Below are positions 25,443-32,819 of a DNA stretch of 64,000 nucleotides, one piece after another. A program made the position numbers and the translations under genes. The notes under the pieces are model-generated. The model was not told the origin of the DNA. It did not search any database and saw nothing but the letters and a program-made list of their open reading frames with translations. Origin of the DNA: an uncultured Bacillota bacterium (GTDB lineage Bacteria; Bacillota_I; Bacilli_A; RFN20; CAG-826); NCBI GenBank assembly GCA_949287245.1, contig CASEFL010000007.1, forward strand, positions 1 through 64,000. Reading direction: 5' to 3'. How positions within the stretch are numbered: position 1 is the first letter of the stretch; each line of letters opens with the position of its first letter.

Positions 25443-26363
25443 GAATGTTTTTGTATAGATTTCACTTGATCCTTTGAAGGTAAGTTCATAAGTTATCGAC
25501 CCATCATCATTAGGAATGATACGAATCTTGCCTTCCTTTTCTTTTCCTGAACGTGTTTCTACTTCAAATTCTGCGGATAAAAGGGTACTGCCGTCGCTAT
25601 AAAGAGTAATTTCTCTTTCTTCTCCATCAAATTCACGTTCAATGGATATAGCAAGGATTCCGTTTCGTTCTTGCTCAAACTCATATTCTTTATTCTCGAC
25701 AAGACGACCGTTTTGTACTAATTCGTATTCGTATTCGTTTTCATCATCTTCTAAAGACTGTTCAACTTTCACATAATTTAACTTGTCTTTTGCGATAGTC
25801 AGTTCTAGCTCTTGTTCCCATTCATCGCGTTCTTTTTCTTCACTTTTTTCTCCTCGGACTTGATATTCCTCTTCTCCTTTGATTGCAATCCCGTTAAGAA
25901 TGGTTACTTTTTCCCATTCATCATGGTCATTTTCTTCATAAATTTTTTCATTTAAGTAGAGAGAATATGTTTCTTTTTCTCCGTTAAAGTCATTTAAGGT
26001 AACTTGGTATAGTTTTTCAAACTCTTCACGATCAGATGGTAAGATTTCTACTTCCTGAGGAGTAAAGGTTAAAAGCGAAGAAAGACCAGACATAGAATCA
26101 AGGATTTCATTGGCCATTTCTTCTTCAATTGGTGAAGTTTCCGTTTGTAACCCACTCGGTGCAGATAATGTTTCGATTGCAGGAAGTTGTTCTAAAAGAT
26201 TAAGTGATAGAACTGTTTGGGCTAAATATCCTTCTTCTTTTGATACTACGGAGGTGTTATTTCCTCCATTTGATGAGTGTTCGTCACCTCCGCGAAATAA
26301 ATCACAACTGGCTAATAAGGTTGCGGCACTTAAGCAGAGGGCTCCAAGAATTACTTTTTTCAT
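25440..26363 (-). CDS. lipoprotein of the ECF sigma regulon
   Basis: A 307-residue lipoprotein with signal peptide and lipobox LLASC, a short Gly/Asn/Ser tether, then an all-beta, Glu-rich domain. The domain resembles by eye the external part of the anti-sigma factor encoded upstream (ENEYEYEL then KEYEFEQE here, ENEYSYEF then LEYEREIE there). ATG 26363 is chosen because TGGAG precedes it. Its own promoter (26402..26433) carries the same boxes as the sigma factor's, so it is a probable direct target of that sigma factor. Function unknown; it could be a decoy or sensor for the same signal. Confidence 0.7.
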   Translation of the reverse strand: MKKVILGALCLSAATLLASCDLFRGGDEHSSNGGNNTSVVSKEEGYLAQTVLSLNLLEQLPAIETLSAPSGLQTETSPIEEEMANEILDSMSGLSSLLTFTPQEVEILPSDREEFEKLYQVTLNDFNGEKETYSLYLNEKIYEENDHDEWEKVTILNGIAIKGEEEYQVRGEKSEEKERDEWEQELELTIAKDKLNYVKVEQSLEDDENEYEYELVQNGRLVENKEYEFEQERNGILAISIEREFDGEEREITLYSDGSTLLSAEFEVETRSGKEKEGKIRIIPNDDGSITYELTFKGSSEIYTKTF

Positions 26364-26401
26364 ATTTTTCTCCATTTCTGAGGTTTTTTCCTCTTTATAC
26401 C

Positions 26402-26433
26402 TACTAAACGGAGCAATTTTTGTTTTTATTACA
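26402..26433 (-). promoter_or_regulatory. ECF-type promoter of lipoprotein gene
   Basis: Read on the minus strand: TGTAATAA (26433..26426), 15 bases, CGTTTAGTA (26410..26402). The same two boxes at the same spacing lie upstream of the sigma factor gene at 28019..28050. Confidence 0.7.
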
Positions 26434-26449
26434 AGAAATAAAAAATATT

Positions 26450-26476
26450 TTAAAAAAACTTCCCTTAAGGAAGTTT
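26450..26476 (-). terminator. terminator after anti-sigma gene
   Basis: On the minus strand AACTTCC-TTAAG-GGAAGTT followed by a T run. It overlaps the anti-sigma stop codon, so the downstream lipoprotein depends mainly on its own promoter. Confidence 0.8.
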
Positions 26477-27493
26477 AATATCATAAAGAGGATAGCTTTC
26501 CTCTTCATCTTCATAGAAGGTGTAATGATGACCATCAGAAATCTTTTGAATAAGACAAAATGTCTCAATCTCCTCTTTGCCATTTTCCTTTTCATATTGC
26601 GCAAAGAAGCGATCACCCATTTCTTTTCCACGATATTCAAAGGAACAGGAAGTTTGGATATCTCCTTCTTGAATTTCTAAGGAAGATTCTCCTTTCATTC
26701 CCTCAATTTCTCGTTCATATTCAAGTGTTTTATAAGGGGTATTTTGATTTGGAGCATAAAACTCATAAGAATATTCGTTTTCTCCTTGTTCCACTTCTTG
26801 TTCGACCTCAATTCTTTCTCCATTAGGAAGAAGAAGCGAAGTTTCAATTTCTTTTTCTTGTCCATTTTGCTCAATTCTTCCTTGGAAGGGATAAGAGGAA
26901 CCTTGGTAAACGAGTGACCCTTGAAAACGTTGAAGATTTTCGTTAATGATTTCTTCCTCATACTGAATGGTATACGTTAAATCGCCTTTTTCGATTTCTA
27001 AAAAATCAGAAGATACAAGCGCGTAATAAAATCCGTCTTCACTTTCGAATTGCTCAATCATATCAATATATTCATCGATGTCTTTCGCAACGCTTTGATA
27101 AGTGGATTGTTCATATCTTTTTCTTTTTATATTTATAAGAGAAGCAGAAGTGTTCTCTTCATCAATAAAAGTTATTAAGGAAAGAGTTTGACGGGCAAAA
27201 ATGCTAATTTCTTTATTGTCTAAAGTAGTTTGAATGGGCAGTGAAGTATTCGTTGAAGGAAAAGAGGATTGAGGAGTAAGTGTTAAAGGCAAAACAATGG
27301 CCAAAATAATTCCACAGGCAAAAACAGGAACAAGAGGAACAAAAATACGGGGAGAAGTTTTCTTTGCTTTGTTTTCCTTAAAGGAAGAAGGATCGATTGC
27401 TTCAATTTTCTTTTGTGTTTTCTCAAGTTCAAAAGGAACTTCTACCTGAGAGAAAGCATCTTTGATTTGTTGTTTAACATCATTCTTCTTCAT
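26465..27493 (-). CDS. membrane-bound anti-sigma factor (probable)
   Basis: A 342-residue single-pass protein: a short cytoplasmic N-terminus (about 1-45, KKNDVKQQIKDAFSQVEVPFELEKT), one membrane helix (about 50-72), and a large external Glu-rich beta domain. Overlap with the ECF sigma gene (14 bases) and this topology mark it as the anti-sigma partner. No zinc-finger HxxxCxxC anti-sigma motif is present, so it is not a ZAS-type. The start at ATG 27493 has AAAGGAG at proper spacing; ATG 27499 is too close to that site. Confidence 0.75.
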   Translation of the reverse strand: MKKNDVKQQIKDAFSQVEVPFELEKTQKKIEAIDPSSFKENKAKKTSPRIFVPLVPVFACGIILAIVLPLTLTPQSSFPSTNTSLPIQTTLDNKEISIFARQTLSLITFIDEENTSASLINIKRKRYEQSTYQSVAKDIDEYIDMIEQFESEDGFYYALVSSDFLEIEKGDLTYTIQYEEEIINENLQRFQGSLVYQGSSYPFQGRIEQNGQEKEIETSLLLPNGERIEVEQEVEQGENEYSYEFYAPNQNTPYKTLEYEREIEGMKGESSLEIQEGDIQTSCSFEYRGKEMGDRFFAQYEKENGKEEIETFCLIQKISDGHHYTFYEDEEESYPLYDIKLP

Positions 27494-27992
27494 CTTCATT
27501 CTCCTTTCGTAATTTTTTCATTGCTCTATGGTAGGTAACGAGGATAGAACTTAGAGATTTATTCATAAGTTGGGCAATTTCACGGAATTTCATTTCTTCT
27601 ACTACATGATAGAGGACGATTTCTCTTTCCATGGGCTTTAAGGATGCTAAGTAGTGGTCAATTTCCTCATGATCATGATAGGTGTCGTCTTTTCCTTGTT
27701 CGTTTTCTTCATATAGAAGAGGGGAATGTTCTCTTTTTCGTAGTTCATCAAAGGCTAAATTACGAACAATTGTTGCAAAGAAGGCATAGATATTTGTTCC
27801 CTTTTGATAGGAAGATAGGGAAATGATTAATTTTGCGTAAGCTTCCTGCGTAATATCTTCGGCAGCTTCTTTTGTACCTAATAATCCATAAGCGATAAAG
27901 TACATTTTGCGATGAGTTGCATCGTAAAAAGTAGGGAAGTTTTGATAATTCCCTTCGCGAAGCTCCTCGATTATGCTTTGTAACTCTTCCAC
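27480..27992 (-). CDS. ECF-type RNA polymerase sigma factor
   Basis: A 170-residue sigma factor with region 2 (FYDATHRKMYFIAYGLLGTKEAAEDITQEAYAKLI and NIYAFFATIVRNLAFDELRKRE) and region 4 (HYLASLKPMEREIVLYHVVEEMKFREIAQLMNKSLSSILVTYHRAMKKLRK). It starts at GTG 27992 with AAGGA upstream. It is the first gene of the operon with its anti-sigma factor and is preceded by a promoter shared in form with the nearby lipoprotein, so it probably drives its own transcription. Confidence 0.9.
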   Translation of the reverse strand: MEELQSIIEELREGNYQNFPTFYDATHRKMYFIAYGLLGTKEAAEDITQEAYAKLIISLSSYQKGTNIYAFFATIVRNLAFDELRKREHSPLLYEENEQGKDDTYHDHEEIDHYLASLKPMEREIVLYHVVEEMKFREIAQLMNKSLSSILVTYHRAMKKLRKENEDEEE

Positions 27993-28018
27993 AATATCCT
28001 TTCATTTACCCCTCCATT

Positions 28019-28050
28019 TACTAAACGGAGGAAGTTTTAAAATTATTACA
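28019..28050 (-). promoter_or_regulatory. ECF-type autoregulatory promoter of sigma operon
   Basis: Minus strand: TGTAATAA (28050..28043), 15 bases, CGTTTAGTA (28027..28019). Box sequence and spacing are identical to 26402..26433. The stretch from CTCC to GTTTAGTA is also shared. Confidence 0.7.
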
Positions 28051-28055
28051 AAAAT

Positions 28056-28811
28056 TTATTTCTTTTTCTTTTGTATGCGGTAGGCAACTTTCCTTAGAAG
28101 AAAAACAGGACAAATTTTCGTCCCTAGATGGGCTAGTTTCATTTTTAAACTAGGAAATAGATAAAATTTCTTTTGCGAAAATTTCTTTAACGCATACTTT
28201 ACTACATAAGAAGCAGAAACCCCTTTTAAAGCAAAATGAACTCCTGCTACTTCATTAAATTCTGTATTCACAGGACCCGGACATAAAATAGCGATTTGTA
28301 CAGGGGATTTCTCTTGATGAAGTTCTTCAAGAATTGCTTCAGAAAGCCGAACAACATAATTTTTTGAAGCATAATAAGTACTCATTAATGGTCCAGGTAA
28401 AAAACCAGCAATCGACGCGACATTGATGATTTTCCCTTCATGTGCATCTTTCATTTTTGATAAGTAAAAGTGTAATAAATGAGTAAAGGCGAGAATATTT
28501 GTATTTAATAACTGTGCCTCTTTTTCCCATGAGTTATTCCCAAAAGATCCAAAAAGGCCAAAGCCGGCATTGTTGATAAGAAAATCAACCTTTGGAAACG
28601 CTTTAAAAAGAGTTAGCCGTTCTTCTTCTTTTGTTAAATCACATGGAAAGATAATGGATTCACCATCACATTTTTTAGCGGTATCTTCGAGTGCATCTTT
28701 TCTTCTTGCGACAAGAACAACTTTGTATCCCATTTTTGAAAGTTGTATAGCGAATTCTTTTCCAATACCCGAAGAGGCGCCTGTTACTAAAGCGATTTTT
28801 TCCTTTTTCAT
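28056..28811 (-). CDS. short-chain dehydrogenase/reductase
   Basis: A 251-residue SDR with the cofactor motif TGASSGIGKEFA at residues 10-21, NNAG at about 80, the catalytic YYASK (Tyr about 154) with the upstream Ser in VASIAGF, and the C-terminal PGPVNTEF. RR after VLVA at about 36 favours NADP(H). It resembles the classical DltE/YqjQ-like reductases of Firmicutes. The MazG-like gene ends 2 bases upstream, so the two are cotranscribed. Substrate unknown. Confidence 0.85.
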   Translation of the reverse strand: MKKEKIALVTGASSGIGKEFAIQLSKMGYKVVLVARRKDALEDTAKKCDGESIIFPCDLTKEEERLTLFKAFPKVDFLINNAGFGLFGSFGNNSWEKEAQLLNTNILAFTHLLHFYLSKMKDAHEGKIINVASIAGFLPGPLMSTYYASKNYVVRLSEAILEELHQEKSPVQIAILCPGPVNTEFNEVAGVHFALKGVSASYVVKYALKKFSQKKFYLFPSLKMKLAHLGTKICPVFLLRKVAYRIQKKKK

Positions 28812-28813
28812 AG

Positions 28814-29134
28814 TTAAAGTTTTGTATATTTGTCGCTTCGTCCGCGTGCTTTCTCTATGGGATATTTTTCTTCATTTTTCTTCATTTTTTCTTGAACAAT
28901 ACTATCCACATCAAGATTTAACTTATCTAAAAGATTTTGGGAATAAACGAGAATATCCGCGAGTTCTTCTTTTACCGCTTGTAAATCAAAATGAGTTTCA
29001 TCCCATTGGAAACATTCCAAAAGTTCACCTGCTTCAATAACAATGCTTTTTGCTAAATTGGCAGGAGTATGAAATTGATCCCAATCCCGATCTTCCGTAA
29101 ATTTTCGGATTCTTTCCAAAGTCTCTTTTTTCAT
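28814..29134 (-). CDS. MazG-like nucleotide pyrophosphohydrolase
   Basis: A 106-residue all-alpha NTP pyrophosphatase: RDWDQFHTPANLAKSIVIEAGELLECFQW and KEELADILVYSQNL give the EExx...ExxD metal-binding pattern of the MazG/dCTPase family. It presumably cleans non-canonical nucleotides. ATG 29134 is preferred over the in-frame TTG 29143. No strong ribosome binding site is seen. It is the upstream partner of the SDR gene. Confidence 0.85.
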   Translation of the reverse strand: MKKETLERIRKFTEDRDWDQFHTPANLAKSIVIEAGELLECFQWDETHFDLQAVKEELADILVYSQNLLDKLNLDVDSIVQEKMKKNEEKYPIEKARGRSDKYTKL

Positions 29135-29212
29135 AAAACACAATTTTTAATGAACTTTTGCAGAGGTTTTATTCCAATTTAATATTTTTATTTCTCTAAA
29201 ACTATCATGAAA

Positions 29213-29482
29213 TTAAAGGTTGGAATAGTCCTCATTAAACTGCATTAAATCTATATTTTCTTTATGAAGAGAGATTTCCTCTAAGGCCTTTTCTAATTGC
29301 TGATAAGCTTCTTCGGCCTTTTCGTCACCTTTCTTTTTGGCCGCGGAGGCCATCATTAAGATAAAGGAATATCCCATTAAAAGTTCTTCTACATCTTTTT
29401 GTTCTTTTAAAGGGGAAAGCTTTTCACCTTTTGTGAAATCCTTTAAAGTTTTTATCGTTTCTATGCTTACTTTATAACTCAT
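29213..29482 (-). CDS. small hypothetical helical protein
   Basis: An 89-residue, charged, probably all-helical cytoplasmic protein (KGDEKAEEAYQQLEKALEEISLHKENIDLMQF). I do not recognise the family. It lies 78 bases upstream of the MazG-like gene on the same strand, with a separate AT-rich gap, so it may be the first gene of that small operon. No motif suggests a function. Confidence 0.55.
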   Translation of the reverse strand: MSYKVSIETIKTLKDFTKGEKLSPLKEQKDVEELLMGYSFILMMASAAKKKGDEKAEEAYQQLEKALEEISLHKENIDLMQFNEDYSNL

Positions 29483-29544
29483 ATGTTTAGTATAACTTTT
29501 TTATCTTCTTTACAAAAGAAAAGAGTGCATGACAAGAAAATGAA

Positions 29545-29568
29545 AAGCAGACGAATGTACGTCTGCTT
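29545..29568 (-). terminator. hairpin, terminator-like on minus strand
   Basis: AAGCAGACG-N6-CGTCTGCTT, a perfect 9-bp stem. On the minus strand it is followed by TTCATTTTCTTG, a moderately T-rich tail. The nearest gene it could end is the AAA ATPase 510 bases away. Confidence 0.55.
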
Positions 29569-29569
29569 A

Positions 29570-30037
29570 TTAACAAATGTCTTCCTAGAGCAAGTTTGAT
29601 ACTTTTGAACACCCTTAACAATTACAAGACACCCTCTACAAACTAAATAGATTCATTACCTATATTAAGTGTTGTTTGAATAATAAGGAAATTTATTTTG
29701 TTTCCTATAAAACTCGTAGTCGTTTTCAAAAAATACGCTCAATTATATTTGGAAAAAACTTCTTCCTATTCTAGATTTAACCTCTTTTTTTGTCTTGTTT
29801 AGTAATCGAAGAACTATCTTTGGTAGGCAACTTCCGAGATACTCTTTACTCTTTTATAAACAAATGTATGGCTTGAATCAATTATAGGATTGATAATCCA
29901 AATTTCTCTTGCTTTGTCATATGAAACACTCAGCTTTTCTCAAATGTTATACATCTCATTGCAAAATATAATTTTGCTTGCTAAATAAGCGTTCCATATA
30001 TTTAGCCATTTCAAATGTATCACTAAATTAGTTTTTC
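29570..30037. other. gene-free stretch
   Basis: No coding frame with recognisable content on either strand. At 29606..29628 the text GAACACCCTTA then ACAATTACAAG repeats, in a different order, two blocks of the tRNA-linked repeat (31611..31890). The rest is AT-rich and looks like decayed sequence. Confidence 0.4.
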
Positions 30038-30078
30038 AAAATGTGTTACAAAGTTAAAATTATTTTCAGTTTGTAACA
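30038..30078. repeat. 41-bp direct repeat, left copy
   Basis: Matches 31336..31376 at 40 of 41 bases in the same orientation. It contains a perfect dyad, TGTTACAAA near the left end and TTTGTAACA at the right end. The ATPase stop codon begins at the very next base. Confidence 0.9.
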
Positions 30079-31302
30079 TTAAAACAGTATCAAATCCTTT
30101 TTATGAAGAAGCCAATCCTCAATGTTTAAATGAATGATACCGTCAGCGGACATATCAAATTTATCAAGACTTAATACGTATTTGGGCGCATTATCTTTTA
30201 CCGATTTATAGGAGCCGAATTCTCTTTCAATTACTTCTTCGCTAGACAACAAATAAGCCACTTGCACAAAGCACTTCTTACCATCCTTCATTACAACAAA
30301 GTCTATTTCCCCTTTATATGTTTTACCGATTTTTACATCATAACCTCTCAAAACCATTTCGTTATAAATTACATTTTCTAAAAGATGTGAAGCGAGAAGA
30401 TGATTTGTTTGTGAACATGCTAAAATGAAACCATTATCACAAACGAATTGTTTTTCATTTTTCTTTAAAATCCTTTTTGAAGAAACATTATATTGTTTTA
30501 CTCTACTAAGGATGCATGCTTCTTCAAGCTTTTTTAAATACCTGCTTATAGTAATTCGATATATTTCGCTATCGTTATTTTTATTAAAAAAATTTACAAT
30601 CCTTTCAGAAGAAAATTCCTTAGTTACATTTGAAATAATATATGTTGCAATTGTTATGAAATTATCGCGATCAATTCTCGATTTTTGATTACAAATATCT
30701 TTGTCTATGATTCCATAAAAAATTGATTTTAAATATCTTTTTATATCCTCTTCATTACTATAATCAAATCTTTGAGGCATCCCTCCATATCGCAAATAAT
30801 TAACTAATGGTTCTTCGGGTAAAGACAAATTATTTGCCTGATAAAATTTTATAAATTCAGCATAAGAAAAAGGCATTATTTTAAATTCGACACATCTTCC
30901 AACTAAAAGCGTGGCAAGTTTGCCTGAAAGCAAATTGGAATTGCTTCCTGTTATGAACAAGGAAACATTTCTTGTAGCTTTTAAAGAAGCCAAAATTCTT
31001 TCAAATTGATTAACATGTTGAATTTCATCAATGAATATAAAATACTTTTTGTCATCTTTAATGAGCTTATTTATGTATGTATTTAATCTATTAGCGTTCT
31101 TTAAAGATGCAAATTTAAAATCCTCTAAATTTATATAAATAATGTGATACTGGTTTGCTTTATCAAGATAGAGTATCTCGTCTCTAATCTGCGAAAGTAA
31201 AACACTTTTACCACTTCTCCTCACTCCGGTAAGTACTTTAATTAAGTTTGAGTCGTAATATCTTCTAATTGTTTCTAAATAATATTCTCTTTTAATATAC
31301 AT
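30079..31302 (-). CDS. AAA-family ATPase with DUF4143-type C-terminus
   Basis: A 407-residue protein of the AAA_14/DUF4143 group. Walker A is GVRRSGKSVLL (about residue 27), Walker B YFIFIDEIQ (about 92) and sensor FITGSNS (about 118). A winged-helix-like middle (ISRYLKKLEEACILSRVKQYN) and a nuclease-like C-terminal domain (GEIDFVVMKDGKKCFVQVAY, a D-x(n)-Q motif of the PD-(D/E)xK fold) follow. Members are numerous in gut bacteria, often mobile and of unknown function. The gene stands alone between near-identical 41-bp direct repeats, suggesting it moved in as a cassette. Codon use is AT-rich like the host. Confidence 0.85.
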   Translation of the reverse strand: MYIKREYYLETIRRYYDSNLIKVLTGVRRSGKSVLLSQIRDEILYLDKANQYHIIYINLEDFKFASLKNANRLNTYINKLIKDDKKYFIFIDEIQHVNQFERILASLKATRNVSLFITGSNSNLLSGKLATLLVGRCVEFKIMPFSYAEFIKFYQANNLSLPEEPLVNYLRYGGMPQRFDYSNEEDIKRYLKSIFYGIIDKDICNQKSRIDRDNFITIATYIISNVTKEFSSERIVNFFNKNNDSEIYRITISRYLKKLEEACILSRVKQYNVSSKRILKKNEKQFVCDNGFILACSQTNHLLASHLLENVIYNEMVLRGYDVKIGKTYKGEIDFVVMKDGKKCFVQVAYLLSSEEVIEREFGSYKSVKDNAPKYVLSLDKFDMSADGIIHLNIEDWLLHKKDLILF

Positions 31303-31335
31303 AATCTATCTGCTTTAATTGTATCAAATATTTTG

Positions 31336-31376
31336 AAAATGTGTTACAAATTTAAAATTATTTTCAGTTTGTAACA
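31336..31376. repeat. 41-bp direct repeat, right copy
   Basis: Same orientation as 30038..30078, with one mismatch (T for G). It lies 33 bases upstream of the ATPase ATG, so its dyad could also be an operator for the gene. Confidence 0.9.
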
Positions 31377-31610
31377 CTAATTTCAATGATTAATGAGTTG
31401 CTTATTATATAAGAATATGATTAATAAATTGCTTGAGCAAAGAAGCAAATGATAAAAAGAAAAGGTATTAATGCTTCCAGACATCTTACTTTTTAAATAA
31501 GCGATGCCTTTCGTAAAGATTTGTCAGAAACATATGCATTTAATAGCTTTTAAATCTTCTCTATTTTTCTTTCGTTATAGCGAGGCATAAGCACCTACTA
31601 AATATAGAGA
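31377..31610. other. gene-free stretch
   Basis: AT-rich DNA between the ATPase cassette and the tRNA-linked repeat. No supported gene, hairpin or promoter was found. Confidence 0.4.
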
Positions 31611-31890
31611 AAGATTTGAGTAGCGTTTTGACTAGTGCCTGGACAAAGAAAAAAGCAAAAAAGTCCTTACCAATCCTTATTGAATCCAATAGAGACTAAG
31701 GGTGTTCACGTCCCCTTGTAATTGTTGAGCGCCTTGTATTTGTGAATCCTCTTCTTGTAGTGGTTGCTCCAAAAAATCCGTGAGTTCGACCACTATTACA
31801 AGGGGCTGTTTTCAAAAGCCCTTAATTGTCGGTATAAAAAGAAAAAGCCCGAACACCCCTAAAGGTATCAGGCATAATCTACGATAATGG
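31611..31890 (-). repeat. tRNA-linked inverted repeat, copy A
   Basis: Read leftward from the CCA end of tRNA-Phe, this about 280-bp sequence matches copy B (53854..54132) read rightward from the CCA end of tRNA-Thr. The match is near-exact in the first 35 bases and in a central block of about 110 bases, and diverged between. It holds the tRNA terminator and a cluster of TTACAAG-like motifs on both strands. The two copies face each other across about 22 kb. Confidence 0.85.
31836..31873 (-). terminator. tRNA operon terminator
   Basis: On the minus strand GCCTGA...TCGGGC (one G-T pair) followed by TTTTTCTTTTT. The homologous hairpin at 53871 has TCAGGC, a base change that keeps the pair. Confidence 0.8.
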
Positions 31891-31963
31891 TGGCCCAAGG
31901 CGGAATCGAACCGCCGACACAGGGATTTTCAGTCCCTTGCTCTACCGACTGAGCTATCGGGCC
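31891..31963 (-). tRNA. tRNA-Phe (GAA)
   Basis: Cloverleaf of 73 bases, anticodon loop CTGAAAA, discriminator A, CCA encoded at 31888..31890. It is second in a two-tRNA transcript. Confidence 0.96.
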
Positions 31964-31970
31964 GCGCTGG

Positions 31971-32044
31971 CGGACCATACGGGATTCGAACCCGTGGTCT
32001 CCTCCGTGACAGGGAGGCATGTTAGGCCGCTACACCAATGGTCC
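31971..32044 (-). tRNA. tRNA-Asp (GTC)
   Basis: Cloverleaf of 74 bases, anticodon loop CTGTCAC, discriminator G, CCA encoded at 31968..31970. It precedes tRNA-Phe in the same transcript. Confidence 0.96.
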
Positions 32045-32063
32045 TTTCATTTAGCGCTTGGCT

Positions 32064-32092
32064 ATTATCATCGTCTTTAAGGTGTTAGGCAA
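32064..32092 (-). promoter_or_regulatory. promoter of tRNA-Asp/Phe operon
   Basis: Minus strand TTGCCT (32092..32087), 17 bases, GATAAT (32069..32064), 20 bases before the tRNA-Asp 5' end. Confidence 0.65.
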
Positions 32093-32312
32093 CAATTTTT
32101 ATTATTTTCTGAATATTTTCCCCTAGAACTTTCTATAAAACATAGGGTTTAAGTTTCATTTACAAGAACTTCTTGTATTTCCTTCCTACTTTTAATGATT
32201 TATGTCTTAAGTCTTCATAAGAAAACGAAACTATGGTTATTATTGATTAACAATTAAGTTATCCTGTTTATTCCTTTCTTTCCTTTTGGTAATCCTATTG
32301 ACTTTTACTCAC

Positions 32313-32819
32313 ATGGTGAGACAATCTCTCAGAGAATTTATCTCACAGCATGAGCGATTTATGGAAGAAAAAGAATTAAAAGAATATGGGGCCAAAATAG
32401 GCAGGGTAACACGGGCCTTGGCCGCTCTTCCTCATGAAGGGAGAGTTCTTGCCTTTGGGCAAGGAAAAAGCAAAACTTTATTTCTTTTGTCCGAAAAGAA
32501 TGAAGGAATGACTCCTGGTGAATTATCCGATATCTTAAATGTGGGTAGCGGAAGAATTGGTAATCTTCTTCATGACCTTGAAGAAACCGGCTACATTTCC
32601 CGTGAAAGCGATTGTTTTGACAAAAGAAAAACAATTGTTGTCTTAACAGAAAAGGGAAAAGATTATGTCGTTACACAAGGCAAGATTCTAAAACAACTTC
32701 TTGACGCTTTAATTACGCGTATTGGCAAAAATGAATTTAATCAATTTCTTGATTTATATGCCCAAATTGCAGAGATATTACTCGATATTGTGAAGAAAGG
32801 AGATAGGGCAAATGTTTAA
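32313..32819 (+). CDS. MarR-family transcriptional regulator
   Basis: About 168 residues with a MarR winged helix (MTPGELSDILNVGSGRIGNLLHDLEETGYISRESDCFDKRKTIVVLTEKGKDYV) and helical dimerisation ends. It is coupled by an 8-base overlap to a heterodimeric ABC exporter, the usual arrangement for a drug-responsive repressor and its pump. The start is uncertain: ATG 32313 is the most natural, but no ribosome binding site is visible before it. Confidence 0.8.
   Translation: MVRQSLREFISQHERFMEEKELKEYGAKIGRVTRALAALPHEGRVLAFGQGKSKTLFLLSEKNEGMTPGELSDILNVGSGRIGNLLHDLEETGYISRESDCFDKRKTIVVLTEKGKDYVVTQGKILKQLLDALITRIGKNEFNQFLDLYAQIAEILLDIVKKGDRANV

Noticed and set aside
29570-31610. Insertion sequence around the AAA ATPase
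   Set aside because: No transposase-like frame or terminal inverted repeats; only direct repeats flank the gene.
31741-31890. Ribosomal RNA or 6S-like RNA next to the tRNAs
   Set aside because: No rRNA signatures; the conserved block is too short and is explained by the terminator and repeat motifs.
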